Source: Streptomyces sp. NBC_01750 (lineage in GTDB: Bacteria > Actinomycetota > Actinomycetes > Streptomycetales > Streptomycetaceae). Taken from it: DNA of 64,000 nucleotides. The position numbers and the translations under genes are program-made. The notes beneath the pieces are model-generated. The model made no database searches. It saw only the letters and a list, made by a program, of their open reading frames with translations, and was not told the origin of the DNA. Positions 7,619-17,298 of this stretch are shown here, piece after piece. Each line of letters starts with the position of its first letter. Positions within the stretch are counted from its first letter, which is position 1. Where the stretch lies: contig NZ_CP109137.1 of the NCBI RefSeq assembly GCF_035918095.1, forward strand, positions 372,001 to 436,000, written 5' to 3'.

Positions 7619-10015
7619 TCAGCCGACCGCCTCCCCGCCGCTCGTCGCCGCGCCGCCCATGCGGTCGGCAGGGCGACGGCCCCTGGGCTGCTGCGGTTCC
7701 GGTTGTACGGGCACCGGCGGCAGGGGACGCTCCACGGGCCGGGACACCGTGACGGTGAGCGGCTCGCCGTGGTGCAGGATCTCCAGGGGATCCCCCTCCA
7801 CCAGGGTGTAAGCGGCGGCGGAGCTGCGGATGTCCACACGCAGCCTGCGCCCCCGCACCAGCACGGTGAACCGTAAGCCGGAGAGACGCTCGGGCAGCCG
7901 CGGGGCGAACCCCAGACTGCCCGCACCGCTCCCCCCGTCGTACTGCCGCATTCCGCCGAGCCCGAGCACCAGCGCCATCCAGGTGCCCGCAAGGGAGGCG
8001 ATGTGCAGACCGTCGCGGGTGTTGTGTTCCAGGTTCTCCAGGTCCATCAGGGCCGCCTCGCCCAGATAGGCATAGGCCAGGCGGAGGTGTCCCGTCTCGG
8101 CGGCCATGACGGCCTGGCAGCACGCCGACAGTGAGGAATCCCGTACGGTCAGCTGCTCGTAGTAGGCGAAGTTGCGGGCCTTCTCCTCGGCGGTGAAGGC
8201 GTCGCCGCAGGTCAGCATGGCGAGGACCAGGTCCGCCTGTTTCACGACCTGCTTGCGGTAGAGGTCGAAGTACGGGAAGTGCAGCATCAGCGGGTACTGC
8301 TCCGGGGAGGTGTTGTCGAAGTCCCACCGCTGGAAGCCCGTGAACCCGGCCGACTGCTCGTGCACACCGAGCGTCTCGTTGTACGGCACGGCGATCCGGG
8401 CGGCGGCGTCCCGCCACGCGGCGGTCTCCTCGTCGTCGACCCCCAGTTCCTCCGCGCGTTCGACGTGGCGCACCGCCGCCTCCGCGGCGGCCACCAGATT
8501 CCGGCGCGCCATCAGGTTGGTGTAGAGGTTGTCGCGGGCGATGGCGCTGTACTCGTCGGGGCCCGTGACGCCGTCGATATGGAAGACGCCCTCCGCGTCG
8601 TGGTGGCCGAGCGAGTGCCAGAGCCGCGCGGTGTGCACCAGCAGTTCCAGTCCCGGCCCCCGCTCGAACGCCTCGTCGCCGGTGGCGGTCACGTACCGGA
8701 GCACGGCGTCGGCGATGTCGGCGTTGACATGAAACGCGGCCGTGCCCGCCGGCCAGTACGCCGAGCATTCCGCGCCGGTGATGGTCCGCCACGGGAACGC
8801 CGCTCCGGCGAGTCCGAGCTGATGGGCGCGGTCCCTGGCGGCGGGCAGGGTCGCGTGGCGCCAGCGCAGGACCGGGGCGACGGACTGGGGGGCCGTGTAG
8901 GTGAGCACATGGAGGACGAAGGACTCCACGTCCCAGAACGAGTGCCCGTCGTAGCCGGTCCCCGTCAGCCCCTTGGCGGGGATCGCCCGTTCCTCGCCGC
9001 GGGCCGCGGCCTGCAGCACATGGAACAGCCCGAAGCGCACGGCCTGCTGGATCTCCGCGTCGCCGTCCACCTCGACGTCCGCGCCGGACCAGAAGTTGTC
9101 CAGATAGGCCCGCTGCTCGGCGAGCAGCCCGTCCCAGCCGGTGCTGCGGGCGGCGGCGACCGCACCGTCGACCTGGTCGTGGACGGCGGGCAGCGACCTC
9201 TCCGCGGACCACCCGTACGCCACGAACTTCACCAGCCGCAGCCGCTCGCCGGGCGCCAGGACGGCGGTGACCGTGAGCCTGCTGACGTCGGGCTCGCTCT
9301 CGGCCGACCAGGCCGTCCCCTCAGGGCCCTCGACGATGTGGTCGGCCGCGACCGCCACCCGCTGGCCGCTCTTCCTGGTGCAGTGCACCAGGCGCAGCCG
9401 CGTGTCCTGGGCGAAGTCCTCCTCCGCCTCGAGCGGGGACTCGACCGCGGCCGCGACCCGCGGGTCGCCGGTGTCGTTCGGCATCTGCTCGTTGGCGACC
9501 AGCTCGGACTGGACGGCCACGGTGGCCCCGCCGTCCAGCGGCTCCACCTCGTACGCGATCGCCGCGATGGCGCGCTGAGTGAACGACACCAGCCGGTACG
9601 AGGTGATGCGGACGGCCCGGCCGCCCGGGGAGGTCCATTCCACGGTGCGGCGGAGGACTCCTGTACGGAAGTCCAGCACCCGCTCGTGTGCCGTGAGTTC
9701 GCCGTACCGCAGGTCGTAGGGGTGATCGTCCACCAGCAGCCGGATGATCTTCCCGTCGGTGACGTTGATCAGCGTCTGACCGGACTCCGGATAGCCGTAG
9801 CCGGCCTCGGCGTAGGGCAGCGGATGCAGTTCGTGGACACCGTTGAGATAGGCGCCGGGAAGCCCGTGCGGTTCGCCCTCGTCGAGATTGCCGCGCCATC
9901 CGATGTGGCCGTTGGCGAGCGCGAACACGGACTCGCTCTGGGCGAGGACGTCGAGGTTCAGCTCGGTCTCGCGCAGGCACCACGGTTCGACCACATAGCT
10001 GGGATGGGTGATCAT
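7619..10015 (-). CDS. GH65 glycoside hydrolase / disaccharide phosphorylase
   Basis: A 798-residue cytoplasmic enzyme of family GH65 (maltose, trehalose or kojibiose phosphorylases). An N-terminal beta-sandwich (residues about 1-270) is followed by an (alpha/alpha)6 barrel and a small C-terminal sheet. The catalytic acid is Glu488 in DGVTGPDEYS, matching the Glu of characterised maltose phosphorylase; HSFWDVESFVLHVLTYTAP is the conserved barrel entrance. Phosphorolysis releases beta-glucose-1-phosphate and glucose. Its start overlaps the stop of the upstream HAD gene by 4 bases (ATGA), so the two are translationally coupled, matching the standard GH65/beta-phosphoglucomutase pairing. Exact disaccharide is not decidable from sequence alone. 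Confidence 0.93.
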   Translation of the reverse strand: MITHPSYVVEPWCLRETELNLDVLAQSESVFALANGHIGWRGNLDEGEPHGLPGAYLNGVHELHPLPYAEAGYGYPESGQTLINVTDGKIIRLLVDDHPYDLRYGELTAHERVLDFRTGVLRRTVEWTSPGGRAVRITSYRLVSFTQRAIAAIAYEVEPLDGGATVAVQSELVANEQMPNDTGDPRVAAAVESPLEAEEDFAQDTRLRLVHCTRKSGQRVAVAADHIVEGPEGTAWSAESEPDVSRLTVTAVLAPGERLRLVKFVAYGWSAERSLPAVHDQVDGAVAAARSTGWDGLLAEQRAYLDNFWSGADVEVDGDAEIQQAVRFGLFHVLQAAARGEERAIPAKGLTGTGYDGHSFWDVESFVLHVLTYTAPQSVAPVLRWRHATLPAARDRAHQLGLAGAAFPWRTITGAECSAYWPAGTAAFHVNADIADAVLRYVTATGDEAFERGPGLELLVHTARLWHSLGHHDAEGVFHIDGVTGPDEYSAIARDNLYTNLMARRNLVAAAEAAVRHVERAEELGVDDEETAAWRDAAARIAVPYNETLGVHEQSAGFTGFQRWDFDNTSPEQYPLMLHFPYFDLYRKQVVKQADLVLAMLTCGDAFTAEEKARNFAYYEQLTVRDSSLSACCQAVMAAETGHLRLAYAYLGEAALMDLENLEHNTRDGLHIASLAGTWMALVLGLGGMRQYDGGSGAGSLGFAPRLPERLSGLRFTVLVRGRRLRVDIRSSAAAYTLVEGDPLEILHHGEPLTVTVSRPVERPLPPVPVQPEPQQPRGRRPADRMGGAATSGGEAVG

Positions 10016-10755
10016 CGTGACTCCAGCAGTTCGGCGAGATCGTTCACCACGATGTCCGCGCCGTGCCGCCGGAGCTCAGCGGCCTGCCCGGTCCTGTCGA
10101 TTCCCACGACCAGGCCGAACTCCCCCGCACGGCCGGCTTCCACGCCCGCCAGGGCGTCCTCGAAGACCGCCGCGGCACCCGGTTCGGCGCCCAGGGCACG
10201 GGCGGCGGCCAGATAGGTGTCCGGTTGCGGCTTGCCCCGCAAACGCTGCTCCCTGGCGACGATCCCGTCGATGCGCTCCTCGAAGAGGTCCTCGATGCCC
10301 GCCGCGGCCAGCACATCACGGCAGTTGGCGCTCGAGGAGACCACGGCACGCCGCAGACCCGCGTCCCTGGCGGCGCTCACATACGCCACCGAGCCCTCGT
10401 AGGCCTCCACACCCTGCTCACGGATCTTTCGGAGCACCAGCGCGTTCTTACGGGTGCCCAGGCCGTTCACCGTCTCCCTCTCCGGCCCGTCGTCGGGCGC
10501 ACCCTCGGGGAGCTGGATCCCCCGCGAGGCGAGGAAGGTGCGCACCCCGTCCTCGCGCGGCCGGCCGTCAACGTACTCGTCGTAGTCGTGCACGGCGTCG
10601 AACGGCTCGAAGGGAACGCCCTCACGTTCGGCGCGCCGGCGGAGGTAGTCGTCGAACATCTCCTTCCATGCCGCCGCGTGCACCTTCGCAGTGCGCGTGA
10701 GGACACCGTCGAGGTCGAACAGGCAAGTGCGTACGTGATCCGGAAGCCCCAGCAT
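10012..10755 (-). CDS. pgmB: HAD-family hydrolase, beta-phosphoglucomutase-like
   Basis: A 247-residue HAD-superfamily protein. Motif I is FDLDGVLT (nucleophile and acid/base aspartates), motif II VVSSSANC, motif III the Lys in RGKPQPDTY, motif IV VFEDALAGVEAG, all intact. The large helical cap between motifs I and II fits the beta-phosphoglucomutase subfamily, which interconverts beta-glucose-1-phosphate and glucose-6-phosphate. Coupling to the GH65 phosphorylase supports this: the mutase would consume its product and feed the glucose-6-phosphate dehydrogenase gene located upstream. The symbol follows the family role and is inferred. A trehalose-phosphatase-like role is less likely. Confidence 0.85.
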   Translation of the reverse strand: MLGLPDHVRTCLFDLDGVLTRTAKVHAAAWKEMFDDYLRRRAEREGVPFEPFDAVHDYDEYVDGRPREDGVRTFLASRGIQLPEGAPDDGPERETVNGLGTRKNALVLRKIREQGVEAYEGSVAYVSAARDAGLRRAVVSSSANCRDVLAAAGIEDLFEERIDGIVAREQRLRGKPQPDTYLAAARALGAEPGAAAVFEDALAGVEAGRAGEFGLVVGIDRTGQAAELRRHGADIVVNDLAELLESR

Positions 10756-10911
10756 GCCGTCGAGGCTAGAAGGGTGAGGCGGTCACCGGGGGCGGCAGAT
10801 GCCATCCGCCGCGCCACGCGTAGCCCGTGGGGATGATGCGCCGGTGTCATCCGGAGCAGCCGCGGGCGCGGCCGGGCACCGGGCCCGGCCGCACGGGGTC
10901 GCTCGCGGGTG

Positions 10912-12369
10912 TCAGTGAGCGTCCGGCAGGCTCCACCGGTAGGGCGCGATGAGCCGGTCGACCGACTCGGGGCCCCAGGAGCCGGGTGCGTAGGGCTGGA
11001 CCGGCGGCGGGTTCTCCAGGAGCGGGGCGGATGCCGCCCAGAGCCGCTCGATCCCGTCGGAGCGGGTGAACAGGGACTGGTCCCCGAGCATCGCGTCCAG
11101 GATGAGGCGCTCGTATCCCTCCAGCGCGTACATAGAGTTGACGGAGTCGGCGTAGTTGAAAACCATCTCGGCCTCGCTCAGGCGCATGGCGGGTCCCGGC
11201 TCCTTCACCAGGAAACGGGCGGCGATCCGGCCGGGGTCATCGAAATCGATCACCAGTTCATTGTTCCGGGATTGAGTGCCGCACTGCGCGGCCAGGGGGA
11301 ACATGCGAAGCGCGGGCTCCCGGAAGCCGAGCGTCACGACGTGCCGCCCCTGACCGAGCGCCTTTCCCGAGCGCAGGTAGAAGGGCACTCCGGCCCACCG
11401 CCAGTTGTCGAGTTCGACGCGCAGTGCCACGAAGGTCTCGGTGTCCGACCGGGGGTCGACGCCCGGCTCGTCGCGATAGCCCTCGTACTGGCCGCGGACG
11501 ACCTGTGCCGGATCCAGCGGCCGCATGCTCTCGAAGACCTTCTCCTTCTCGTCCCGCAGGGGCTTCGCCGCAAGGGCGGTCGGGGGTTCCATCGCCACGA
11601 ACCCCATGAGCTGGAAGAGGTGAGTGACGATCATGTCCCGGAAGGTGCCGGTCCCTTCGAAGAACTGTGCGCGGCCCTCGATGCCGATCTTCTCCGGCAC
11701 GTCGATCTGCACATGGCTGATGTGGTCGCGGTTCCAGACGGGCTCGAGGAAGCCGTTGGCGAAGCGGAGGGCGAGGATGTTGTCGACGGACTCCTTGCCG
11801 AGGAAGTGGTCGATACGGAAGACGCGGGACTCGTCGAAGACCGCGTGGATCGTCGCGTTGAGGGCCTGGGCCGAGGGCAGGTCCGTACCGAAGGGTTTCT
11901 CCACGATGACACGGGCGTTGTCGGCGAGGCCGGTCGCGCCGAGCAGCTCCACGACGGAGCCGAAGGCCTTGGGCGGCACCGCAAGGTGGAACAGGCGCCG
12001 GGGGTTGCCGCCGACGGCCCGCTCGGCCTCCCGTACGGCCTCAAGGAGCGGCTCGGGGGCGTCGGGGTCGGCCGCGCCGAAGGACAGCGCGTCCTCGAAC
12101 TCCTGCCATGCCTTGCCCTCGGGCTGCGACCTGCCGAACTCGGCGACCGCCTCCCGTGCCCGCTTGCGGAATTCGTCGTCGCTGAGCGCGACCTGGGAGG
12201 GCGCCGAGCCGATGACACGGAAGCGGGGCGGCATCAGCCCCGCCTTGGCCAGGTGGAAAAGCCCCGGCAGGAGCTTGCGCCGGGCCAGGTCGCCGGTCGC
12301 GCCGAAGAGCACGATGACGTGGTCCTCCGGGACCGGGGGACGGCTTTCGGGCTGGGAAGGGCCGGCCAC
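10912..12369 (-). CDS. zwf: Glucose-6-phosphate 1-dehydrogenase
   Basis: A 485-residue enzyme that oxidises glucose-6-phosphate to 6-phosphogluconolactone with NADP+. The Rossmann motif FGATGDLARRKLLPGLF is at the N-terminus and the substrate-binding/catalytic motif RIDHFLGKE in the middle, followed by the conserved LALRFANGFLEPVWNRDHI. Length is normal. The GTG start lies three bases after the stop of the 6-phosphogluconate dehydrogenase gene (TGA ACC GTG), so the pair forms one operon and is likely translationally coupled. A 6-phosphogluconolactonase gene, the enzyme between the two steps, is not in this cluster. Confidence 0.96.
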   Translation of the reverse strand: MAGPSQPESRPPVPEDHVIVLFGATGDLARRKLLPGLFHLAKAGLMPPRFRVIGSAPSQVALSDDEFRKRAREAVAEFGRSQPEGKAWQEFEDALSFGAADPDAPEPLLEAVREAERAVGGNPRRLFHLAVPPKAFGSVVELLGATGLADNARVIVEKPFGTDLPSAQALNATIHAVFDESRVFRIDHFLGKESVDNILALRFANGFLEPVWNRDHISHVQIDVPEKIGIEGRAQFFEGTGTFRDMIVTHLFQLMGFVAMEPPTALAAKPLRDEKEKVFESMRPLDPAQVVRGQYEGYRDEPGVDPRSDTETFVALRVELDNWRWAGVPFYLRSGKALGQGRHVVTLGFREPALRMFPLAAQCGTQSRNNELVIDFDDPGRIAARFLVKEPGPAMRLSEAEMVFNYADSVNSMYALEGYERLILDAMLGDQSLFTRSDGIERLWAASAPLLENPPPVQPYAPGSWGPESVDRLIAPYRWSLPDAH

Positions 12370-12372
12370 GGT

Positions 12373-13404
12373 TCACCCCGCCTTCTCGGCGTGACCGCCG
12401 AACTCGCCGCGCATCGCGGACAGCAGCTTGTCGGTGAACTCGCCCAGCCCGCGCGATTCGTACCGCTGCGTCAGCGCAGAGATGATGACCGGGGCGGGCA
12501 CGCTCTCGTCGACCGCCGCCAGGACCGTCCAGCGGCCCTCCCCCGAGTCCGAGACGCAGCCGGTGAACGTGTCGAGCTCGGGCGAGCGCGCCAGCGCGTC
12601 GGCGACCAGGTCGACCAGCCATGAACTGACGACCGAGCCCCGGCGCCATACCTCGGCGACCTCGGCCACGTCGATCTCGTACTGGTAGGCCTCCGGCTCG
12701 CGCAGCGGGGCGGTCTCGGCGTCGACGGCCCTGCGGTGCAGGCCCGCGTCCGCGTGCTTGATGATGCTGAGCCCCTCGGCGACGGCGGCCATCATTCCGT
12801 ACTCGACTCCGTTGTGCACCATCTTCACGAAGTGGCCCGCGCCGCTCGGGCCGCAGTGCAGATAGCCCTCGGGCGCCGTCCCGTCGGCGCGGGTCCTGCC
12901 CGGGGTGGGCTCGACGCTCCCGGCGCCGGGGGCGATGGTGCGGAAGATCGGGTTCAGCCGTGCCACCGCGTCGTCCTCGCCGCCGATCATCAGGCAGTAG
13001 CCCCTTTCGAGGCCCCAGACGCCGCCCGAGGTCCCGCAGTCGACGTAGTGGATTGCGCGGGGTGCGAGCTGCTTCGCGCGGGCGATGTCGTCCCGGTAGT
13101 ACGAGTTGCCGCCGTCGACGACGGTGTCATCGGGGTCCAGCAGCGCGGCCAGCTGGTCCAGTGTCGGCTGTACCACCCCGGCAGGGAGCATCAGCCAGAC
13201 GTTTCTGGGTTTTTCCAGCTTGTCGACGAAGTCATGGAGCGAGGTGGCGGCCGTCGCCCCCTCCTTCTCCAGCTCCTGCAGGGCCTCCCGGTCGAGGTCG
13301 TAGACGACGCATCGGTGGCCGTCACGCATCAGCCGGCGCACGAGATTGGCGCCCATCCGGCCGAGCCCGATCATGCCGAGCTGCATGGGTGTGTCAGTGG
13401 TCAT
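12373..13404 (-). CDS. gnd: 6-phosphogluconate dehydrogenase (decarboxylating), short form
   Basis: A 343-residue protein with the nucleotide-binding motif IGLGRMGANLVRRLM and the substrate-binding block GPSGAGHFVKMVHNGVEYGMM containing the catalytic Lys. The length fits the short GndA-type enzymes (about 300-345 residues) rather than the 470-residue form; short forms may prefer NAD+. It oxidatively decarboxylates 6-phosphogluconate to ribulose-5-phosphate. Located 76 bases downstream of transketolase and immediately upstream of zwf. Confidence 0.95.
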   Translation of the reverse strand: MTTDTPMQLGMIGLGRMGANLVRRLMRDGHRCVVYDLDREALQELEKEGATAATSLHDFVDKLEKPRNVWLMLPAGVVQPTLDQLAALLDPDDTVVDGGNSYYRDDIARAKQLAPRAIHYVDCGTSGGVWGLERGYCLMIGGEDDAVARLNPIFRTIAPGAGSVEPTPGRTRADGTAPEGYLHCGPSGAGHFVKMVHNGVEYGMMAAVAEGLSIIKHADAGLHRRAVDAETAPLREPEAYQYEIDVAEVAEVWRRGSVVSSWLVDLVADALARSPELDTFTGCVSDSGEGRWTVLAAVDESVPAPVIISALTQRYESRGLGEFTDKLLSAMRGEFGGHAEKAG

Positions 13405-13480
13405 GTCCGGCTTCCCGTTCTTCAGAGCGCGGTAGTGACGGATGAGGGCGTTGGCGGACGGCTCGTGGCCGAGGTCCGGC

Positions 13481-15544
13481 TCATGTCGTCGCCTCCTGCC
13501 GGGACTCCACCAGTTCCCGTGCGACCTCGGCCACCCGCTGCGGGGTGAACCCGAACTTCGTGAGCAGTTGTCTCAGGGGCGCCGAGGCACCGTAGGTGTG
13601 CATGCCGACGACGGCTCCGCCGTCTCCCACGTAGCGGTCCCAGCCGAACGTCGATGCCTGCTCGATGCCGACCCGCGCGGTCACCGCCGGCGGCAGGACC
13701 TGATCGCGGTACTCCCGCGGCTGACGGTCGAACAGCTCCCAGCACGGCATGCTGACCACCCGGGCCCCGATGCCGTCGGCTGCGAGTTCGTCCCGGGCGG
13801 CCAGCGCCAGGGACACTTCGGATCCGGTGGCGAGCAGGATCACCTGTGGCTCGCCGGAGGGCGGGTCCGCCAGCACATAGGCACCGCGTGCGACACCCGA
13901 GGCGGCGGCCAGCCGCGTTCGGTCGAGCGTGGGCAGCGCCTGGCGGGAAAGGACCAGTGCCGCCGGCTCGTGGCGCAGGCCGGCGACCAGCCGCCAGGTC
14001 TCGACGACTTCGCCCGCGTCGCCGGGGCGGAACACGAGCAGTCCCGGCATCGCGCGCAGGCCCGCGAGCTGTTCGACCGGCTGGTGGGTGGGTCCGTCCT
14101 CGCCGACGCCGATGGAGTCGTGCGTGAAGATGTGGACGACCGGGATCTCCATCAGCGCGGACAGCCGGATGGCTGCCTTGGCGTAGTCGGAGAAGATGAG
14201 GAATCCCGACCAGTAGGGCCGCAGCTTGGTCAGGGCCATCCCGTTGGCGACGGCCGCCGCGGCGTGCTCCCGGATGCCGAGGTGGAGGTTGCGCCCGGAC
14301 GGGCTCTCCGGCTGGAAGTCTCCCGCGCCGTCGAAGGTGAGACGGGTCTTGGTCGACGGCGCGAGGTCGGCGGAGCCGCCGAAGAGCCAGGGAACGGTCT
14401 GCGCGAGGGAGTTGAGCACCTGGGCCGAGGAGTCCCTGGTGGCCAGGCCCTTGGGGTCGGCGGGGAAGTCGGGAAGCTTGCTGTCCCATCCGGCCGGGAG
14501 TTCACGGCGCTGCATGCGCTCCAGCTCGTCGGCGAGTTCGGGCCAGGCGTCGCGGTAGGCGTCGAACCGTTTCTCCCAGGCGGTGCGCAGTTGTGCACCG
14601 CGCGCACCGATGCCCTGGCCGAACCAGTCACGTACCTCTTCGGGAATCCAGAACTGCTCGTCCTCGGGCAGGCCCAGGAAGCGCTTGGTCGCCCGGACGC
14701 CGTCCGGTCCGAACGGTGCTCCGTGGGCCTTCGGTGAGTCCTCGACGGGTGAGCCGTAGCCGATGTGGCTGTGCACCAGGACCAGGGTGGGGCGCTCGGT
14801 CTCGGCCCGGAAGGTGTGGAAGCCGCGGGCGACGGCGTCGAGGTCGTTGGCGTCGGCGACGGTGGTCACGTTCCAGCCGTACGCGAGGAACCGGGCGGCG
14901 ACGTCCTCGGTGAAGGTGAGGCTGGTGTGGCCCTCGATGGTGACCCGGTTCGAGTCGTAGATCCAGCACAGGTTGGACAGCCGTTGATGCCCTGCGAGCG
15001 AGGCGGCCTCCGAGGCGACGCCCTCCATCATGCAGCCGTCCCCGGCGAGCGCGTACACGTCGAAGTCGAAGAGGGGGAAGTCCTCCCGGTTGTACCGCGC
15101 GGCGAGCCACCTGCCGGCCATCGCCATCCCGACGGAGTCGGCCACCCCCTGGCCGAGCGGCCCGGTCGTGGCCTCGACACCGCTCGTCCAGCGGTACTCG
15201 GGGTGACCGGGGCAGCGGGAGCCGAGCTGACGGAACGACTTCAGGTCGTCGAGCGTCACCGCCGGCCGTCCCAGCACCTCGTAGTCCGGGTCGACGGCAC
15301 GGACGCCGGTCAGATGGAGCAGGGACCACAGCAGCATCGAGGCGTGCCCTTCGGAGAGCACGAAGCGGTCGCGGTTGGGCCAGATCGGGTCCTGGGGATC
15401 GAACCGCAGGAACCGCTGCCAGAGGGTGTAGGCGACGGGCGCGATCCCCATGGGCGTGCCCGGGTGGCCGGACTGGGCCTTCTGGACGGCATCCATGCAG
15501 AGACCGCGGACGGTGTTCACCGACAGCGTGTCCAGGTCGGTCAT
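13481..15544 (-). CDS. tkt: Transketolase
   Basis: A 687-residue thiamine-diphosphate enzyme of normal length. Diagnostic blocks are [45 protein letters not shown] (the GDG metal/ThDP motif), [21 protein letters not shown] with the catalytic Glu, and [27 protein letters not shown]. It moves two-carbon units between pentose and hexose phosphates in the non-oxidative pentose phosphate pathway. It follows the universal stress gene after 158 bases. This is probably an additional paralogue, since a housekeeping tkt with tal and pgi is usual elsewhere in Streptomyces (inference). Confidence 0.96.
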   Translation of the reverse strand: MTDLDTLSVNTVRGLCMDAVQKAQSGHPGTPMGIAPVAYTLWQRFLRFDPQDPIWPNRDRFVLSEGHASMLLWSLLHLTGVRAVDPDYEVLGRPAVTLDDLKSFRQLGSRCPGHPEYRWTSGVEATTGPLGQGVADSVGMAMAGRWLAARYNREDFPLFDFDVYALAGDGCMMEGVASEAASLAGHQRLSNLCWIYDSNRVTIEGHTSLTFTEDVAARFLAYGWNVTTVADANDLDAVARGFHTFRAETERPTLVLVHSHIGYGSPVEDSPKAHGAPFGPDGVRATKRFLGLPEDEQFWIPEEVRDWFGQGIGARGAQLRTAWEKRFDAYRDAWPELADELERMQRRELPAGWDSKLPDFPADPKGLATRDSSAQVLNSLAQTVPWLFGGSADLAPSTKTRLTFDGAGDFQPESPSGRNLHLGIREHAAAAVANGMALTKLRPYWSGFLIFSDYAKAAIRLSALMEIPVVHIFTHDSIGVGEDGPTHQPVEQLAGLRAMPGLLVFRPGDAGEVVETWRLVAGLRHEPAALVLSRQALPTLDRTRLAAASGVARGAYVLADPPSGEPQVILLATGSEVSLALAARDELAADGIGARVVSMPCWELFDRQPREYRDQVLPPAVTARVGIEQASTFGWDRYVGDGGAVVGMHTYGASAPLRQLLTKFGFTPQRVAEVARELVESRQEATT

Positions 15545-15702
15545 GATCGTTCCCCGATCTCGGTGGGCTCAGGTCGGTCCGTCGCCCGGCGCGCCCGGCG
15601 ACGGCGGTCCGGCGTTGGGTGGGCCGCGCAGCGTTGGCGATCCTGCTCGGAGGATGCCGGGAGCGCCCGCTGCGACGCCCCACCCGCGACGGATGACATG
15701 CG

Positions 15703-16587
15703 TCAGGCGTGCGGAACGACGGCGACGGGACAGAGAGCGTGGTGGATCACCGCATGGGTCACCGAACCGATGTGCGCGCCCGATGCCGCCCTGCGCCGGC
15801 CGACGACAACAAGTCCCGCATCGGACGCGGCCTGGACGAGGTGGCCGGCCGCCCGCCCGGGAGCCGCCTCCTCGGACACCTTCACGCCCGGGAACCTGTC
15901 CCGGTGGGGACGCACCGCGTCCGACAGCGCCGACTCCAGCTCCGCCTTGGTCCCAGGGTCGGGGCCGCCGTGCCCGGCAGTCGCGGCATGGTGGTGAAAG
16001 CCCGGAAAGTGCCAGGTGTGCACGATGTGCAACGGGACGGCGTGTCGGGCCGCGAAGTCGAACGCGAAGTCGAGAAGTTCGTCCTTCACATCGTGTACGT
16101 CCAGACCGAGGACCACTTTTCGGCGTCCGTCGCCACCGGGGGTGCCGGCGCTTGCCTCGCGGTCGCCGTAATCCGGCCGTACGAGTACCACCGGGTGCTT
16201 GGCCTCCGCCACGACCTCCTGCCCCACCGAGCCGACGATGAAGCCGCCGACGGTGCCGAGTCCGGGCGACCCCAGGACGAGAAGGTCCGCGTCGGAGCCT
16301 GCGGCCAGCAGCGCCCTGGCGGGGGCGTCCTCGACCTCCTCCGTGGCCATGGCGACCCCCGACCGGCGCGCCCGGACGCGCTCCTCCATCGCGCCCAGCA
16401 GAGTCTGCTCCCGGTCGGTCCGGGTCTCGCGGGACGGCTTCACGGCCTGGAGCTGGTGCTCCTGCCACTGCGAGGCGTTCACCAGCCGGAGGCCGGTACC
16501 GCGCGCCGCGGCCTCGTCCGCGGCCCAGTCCACTGCCGCCAGGCACTCGTCGGAGTCGTCCACTCCCACAACGACGGGTCGGGACAT
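15703..16587 (-). CDS. Universal stress protein, tandem UspA domains
   Basis: A 294-residue protein of two UspA domains. The first starts PVVVGVDDSDECLAAVDWAADEA and ends GSPGLGTVGGFIVGSVGQEVVAEAKHPVVLVR, which carries the G-2x-G-9x-G(S/T) ATP-binding signature. The second starts KVVLGLDVHDVKDELLDFAFDFA and ends VGRRRAASGAHIGSVTHAVIHHALCPVAVVPHA. AAGGAGAG lies just upstream of the ATG. It is the first gene of the minus-strand carbon-metabolism block, which suggests that block is part of a stress, hypoxia or dormancy response (inference). Confidence 0.92.
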   Translation of the reverse strand: MSRPVVVGVDDSDECLAAVDWAADEAAARGTGLRLVNASQWQEHQLQAVKPSRETRTDREQTLLGAMEERVRARRSGVAMATEEVEDAPARALLAAGSDADLLVLGSPGLGTVGGFIVGSVGQEVVAEAKHPVVLVRPDYGDREASAGTPGGDGRRKVVLGLDVHDVKDELLDFAFDFAARHAVPLHIVHTWHFPGFHHHAATAGHGGPDPGTKAELESALSDAVRPHRDRFPGVKVSEEAAPGRAAGHLVQAASDAGLVVVGRRRAASGAHIGSVTHAVIHHALCPVAVVPHA

Positions 16588-16793
16588 GCTCTCTCCTTGC
16601 CTCGGGTTCTTGCGGCGGCCGCCACGAGAGCCGTCACGGGCATCCGCGCAAGAGGGCGCCTGATCAAGAAGTTACCCATGCAACGGAAATGTCGCGATTC
16701 AGGGCATCACAGACAGTGAACCGTGCCCTCCGCGGGCGGCAGGCACCGGTGGTCCGTGCGCGGACGGCCGGCCCAGTCCGTACCGACGAGGCC

Positions 16794-17003
16794 CTAGGTG
16801 TATTGCCCCGTGAGGCTGGGGACGCGGTTGGCGGGTGGTTTGCCTGCAAGCGCGGTGTGTCCGCGGTGGTGATTGTGGGAGTTCAGCCACTGCGGGAACG
16901 CTGTCGGCGTTCGGCTTCCGAGCGGTAGGGCCTTGTGTAGGCCCGTTCGTCGAGCAGGGTGGTTGGGGCGTTCGACCTTGCCGATGCTGAACGGAAAGTC
17001 AAC
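16794..17003 (-). mobile_element. IS481-family transposase, C-terminal fragment with frameshifts
   Basis: The minus strand ends with QWLNSHNHHRGHTALAGKPPANRVPSLTGQYT and a stop at 16794, the usual end of IS481 integrase-core transposases. Just upstream IGKVERPN, and in another frame TLLDERAYTRPYRSEAERRQ, match the preceding GKVERFNRTLLDEWAYARPYRSEAER stretch, so at least two frameshifts are present. The DDE core is missing. Confidence 0.8.
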
Positions 17004-17071
17004 GTTCACGTAGGTAGGCGGCAGCGCCGTTCGGCGGAGCCGGACGGTCGCACTGCGTTTCGGCTGGGCGG

Positions 17072-17298
17072 TCAGGCTGTGGTGGTGAGGGTGACCTGGT
17101 GGCCGAGGGCTTGGAGCTGGCGGACGAGGTCGCGGGTCTTGCGGGCGGGGTTGAGATGTCGCTGGTGCCAGTCGGCGCCGAGCTCCTGGTAGTGAGCGTC
17201 GGGGTTGTCGAGCAGGTGCCAGGTGATGACAAGGATGGAACGGGCAACCGCGACGAGGGCCTTGGCGTGGCCGCGGCGTTTGCCTTGGCGTTGCAACC
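17072..17298 (-). mobile_element. IS110-family transposase, C-terminal fragment
   Basis: The minus frame reads NRLQRQGKRRGHAKALVAVARSILVITWHLLDNPDAHYQELGADWHQRHLNPARKTRDLVRQLQALGHQVTLTTTA and a stop at 17072. It matches the end of IS110/IS116 transposases (AKALVAVxRSILVIxWHLL, R(D/N)xxRQLEALGxxVTL). It is fused at about 17298 to the 5' part of a SUKH gene, which it interrupted. Confidence 0.8.

Noticed and set aside
8279..10216. A 645-codon plus-strand frame opposite the GH65 gene
   Set aside because: It mirrors the third-position GC of the real gene, has no domain and no ribosome binding site; the minus-strand enzyme explains the region fully.
10909..12624. A 571-codon plus-strand frame opposite zwf
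   Set aside because: Antisense shadow of an unmistakable glucose-6-phosphate dehydrogenase.
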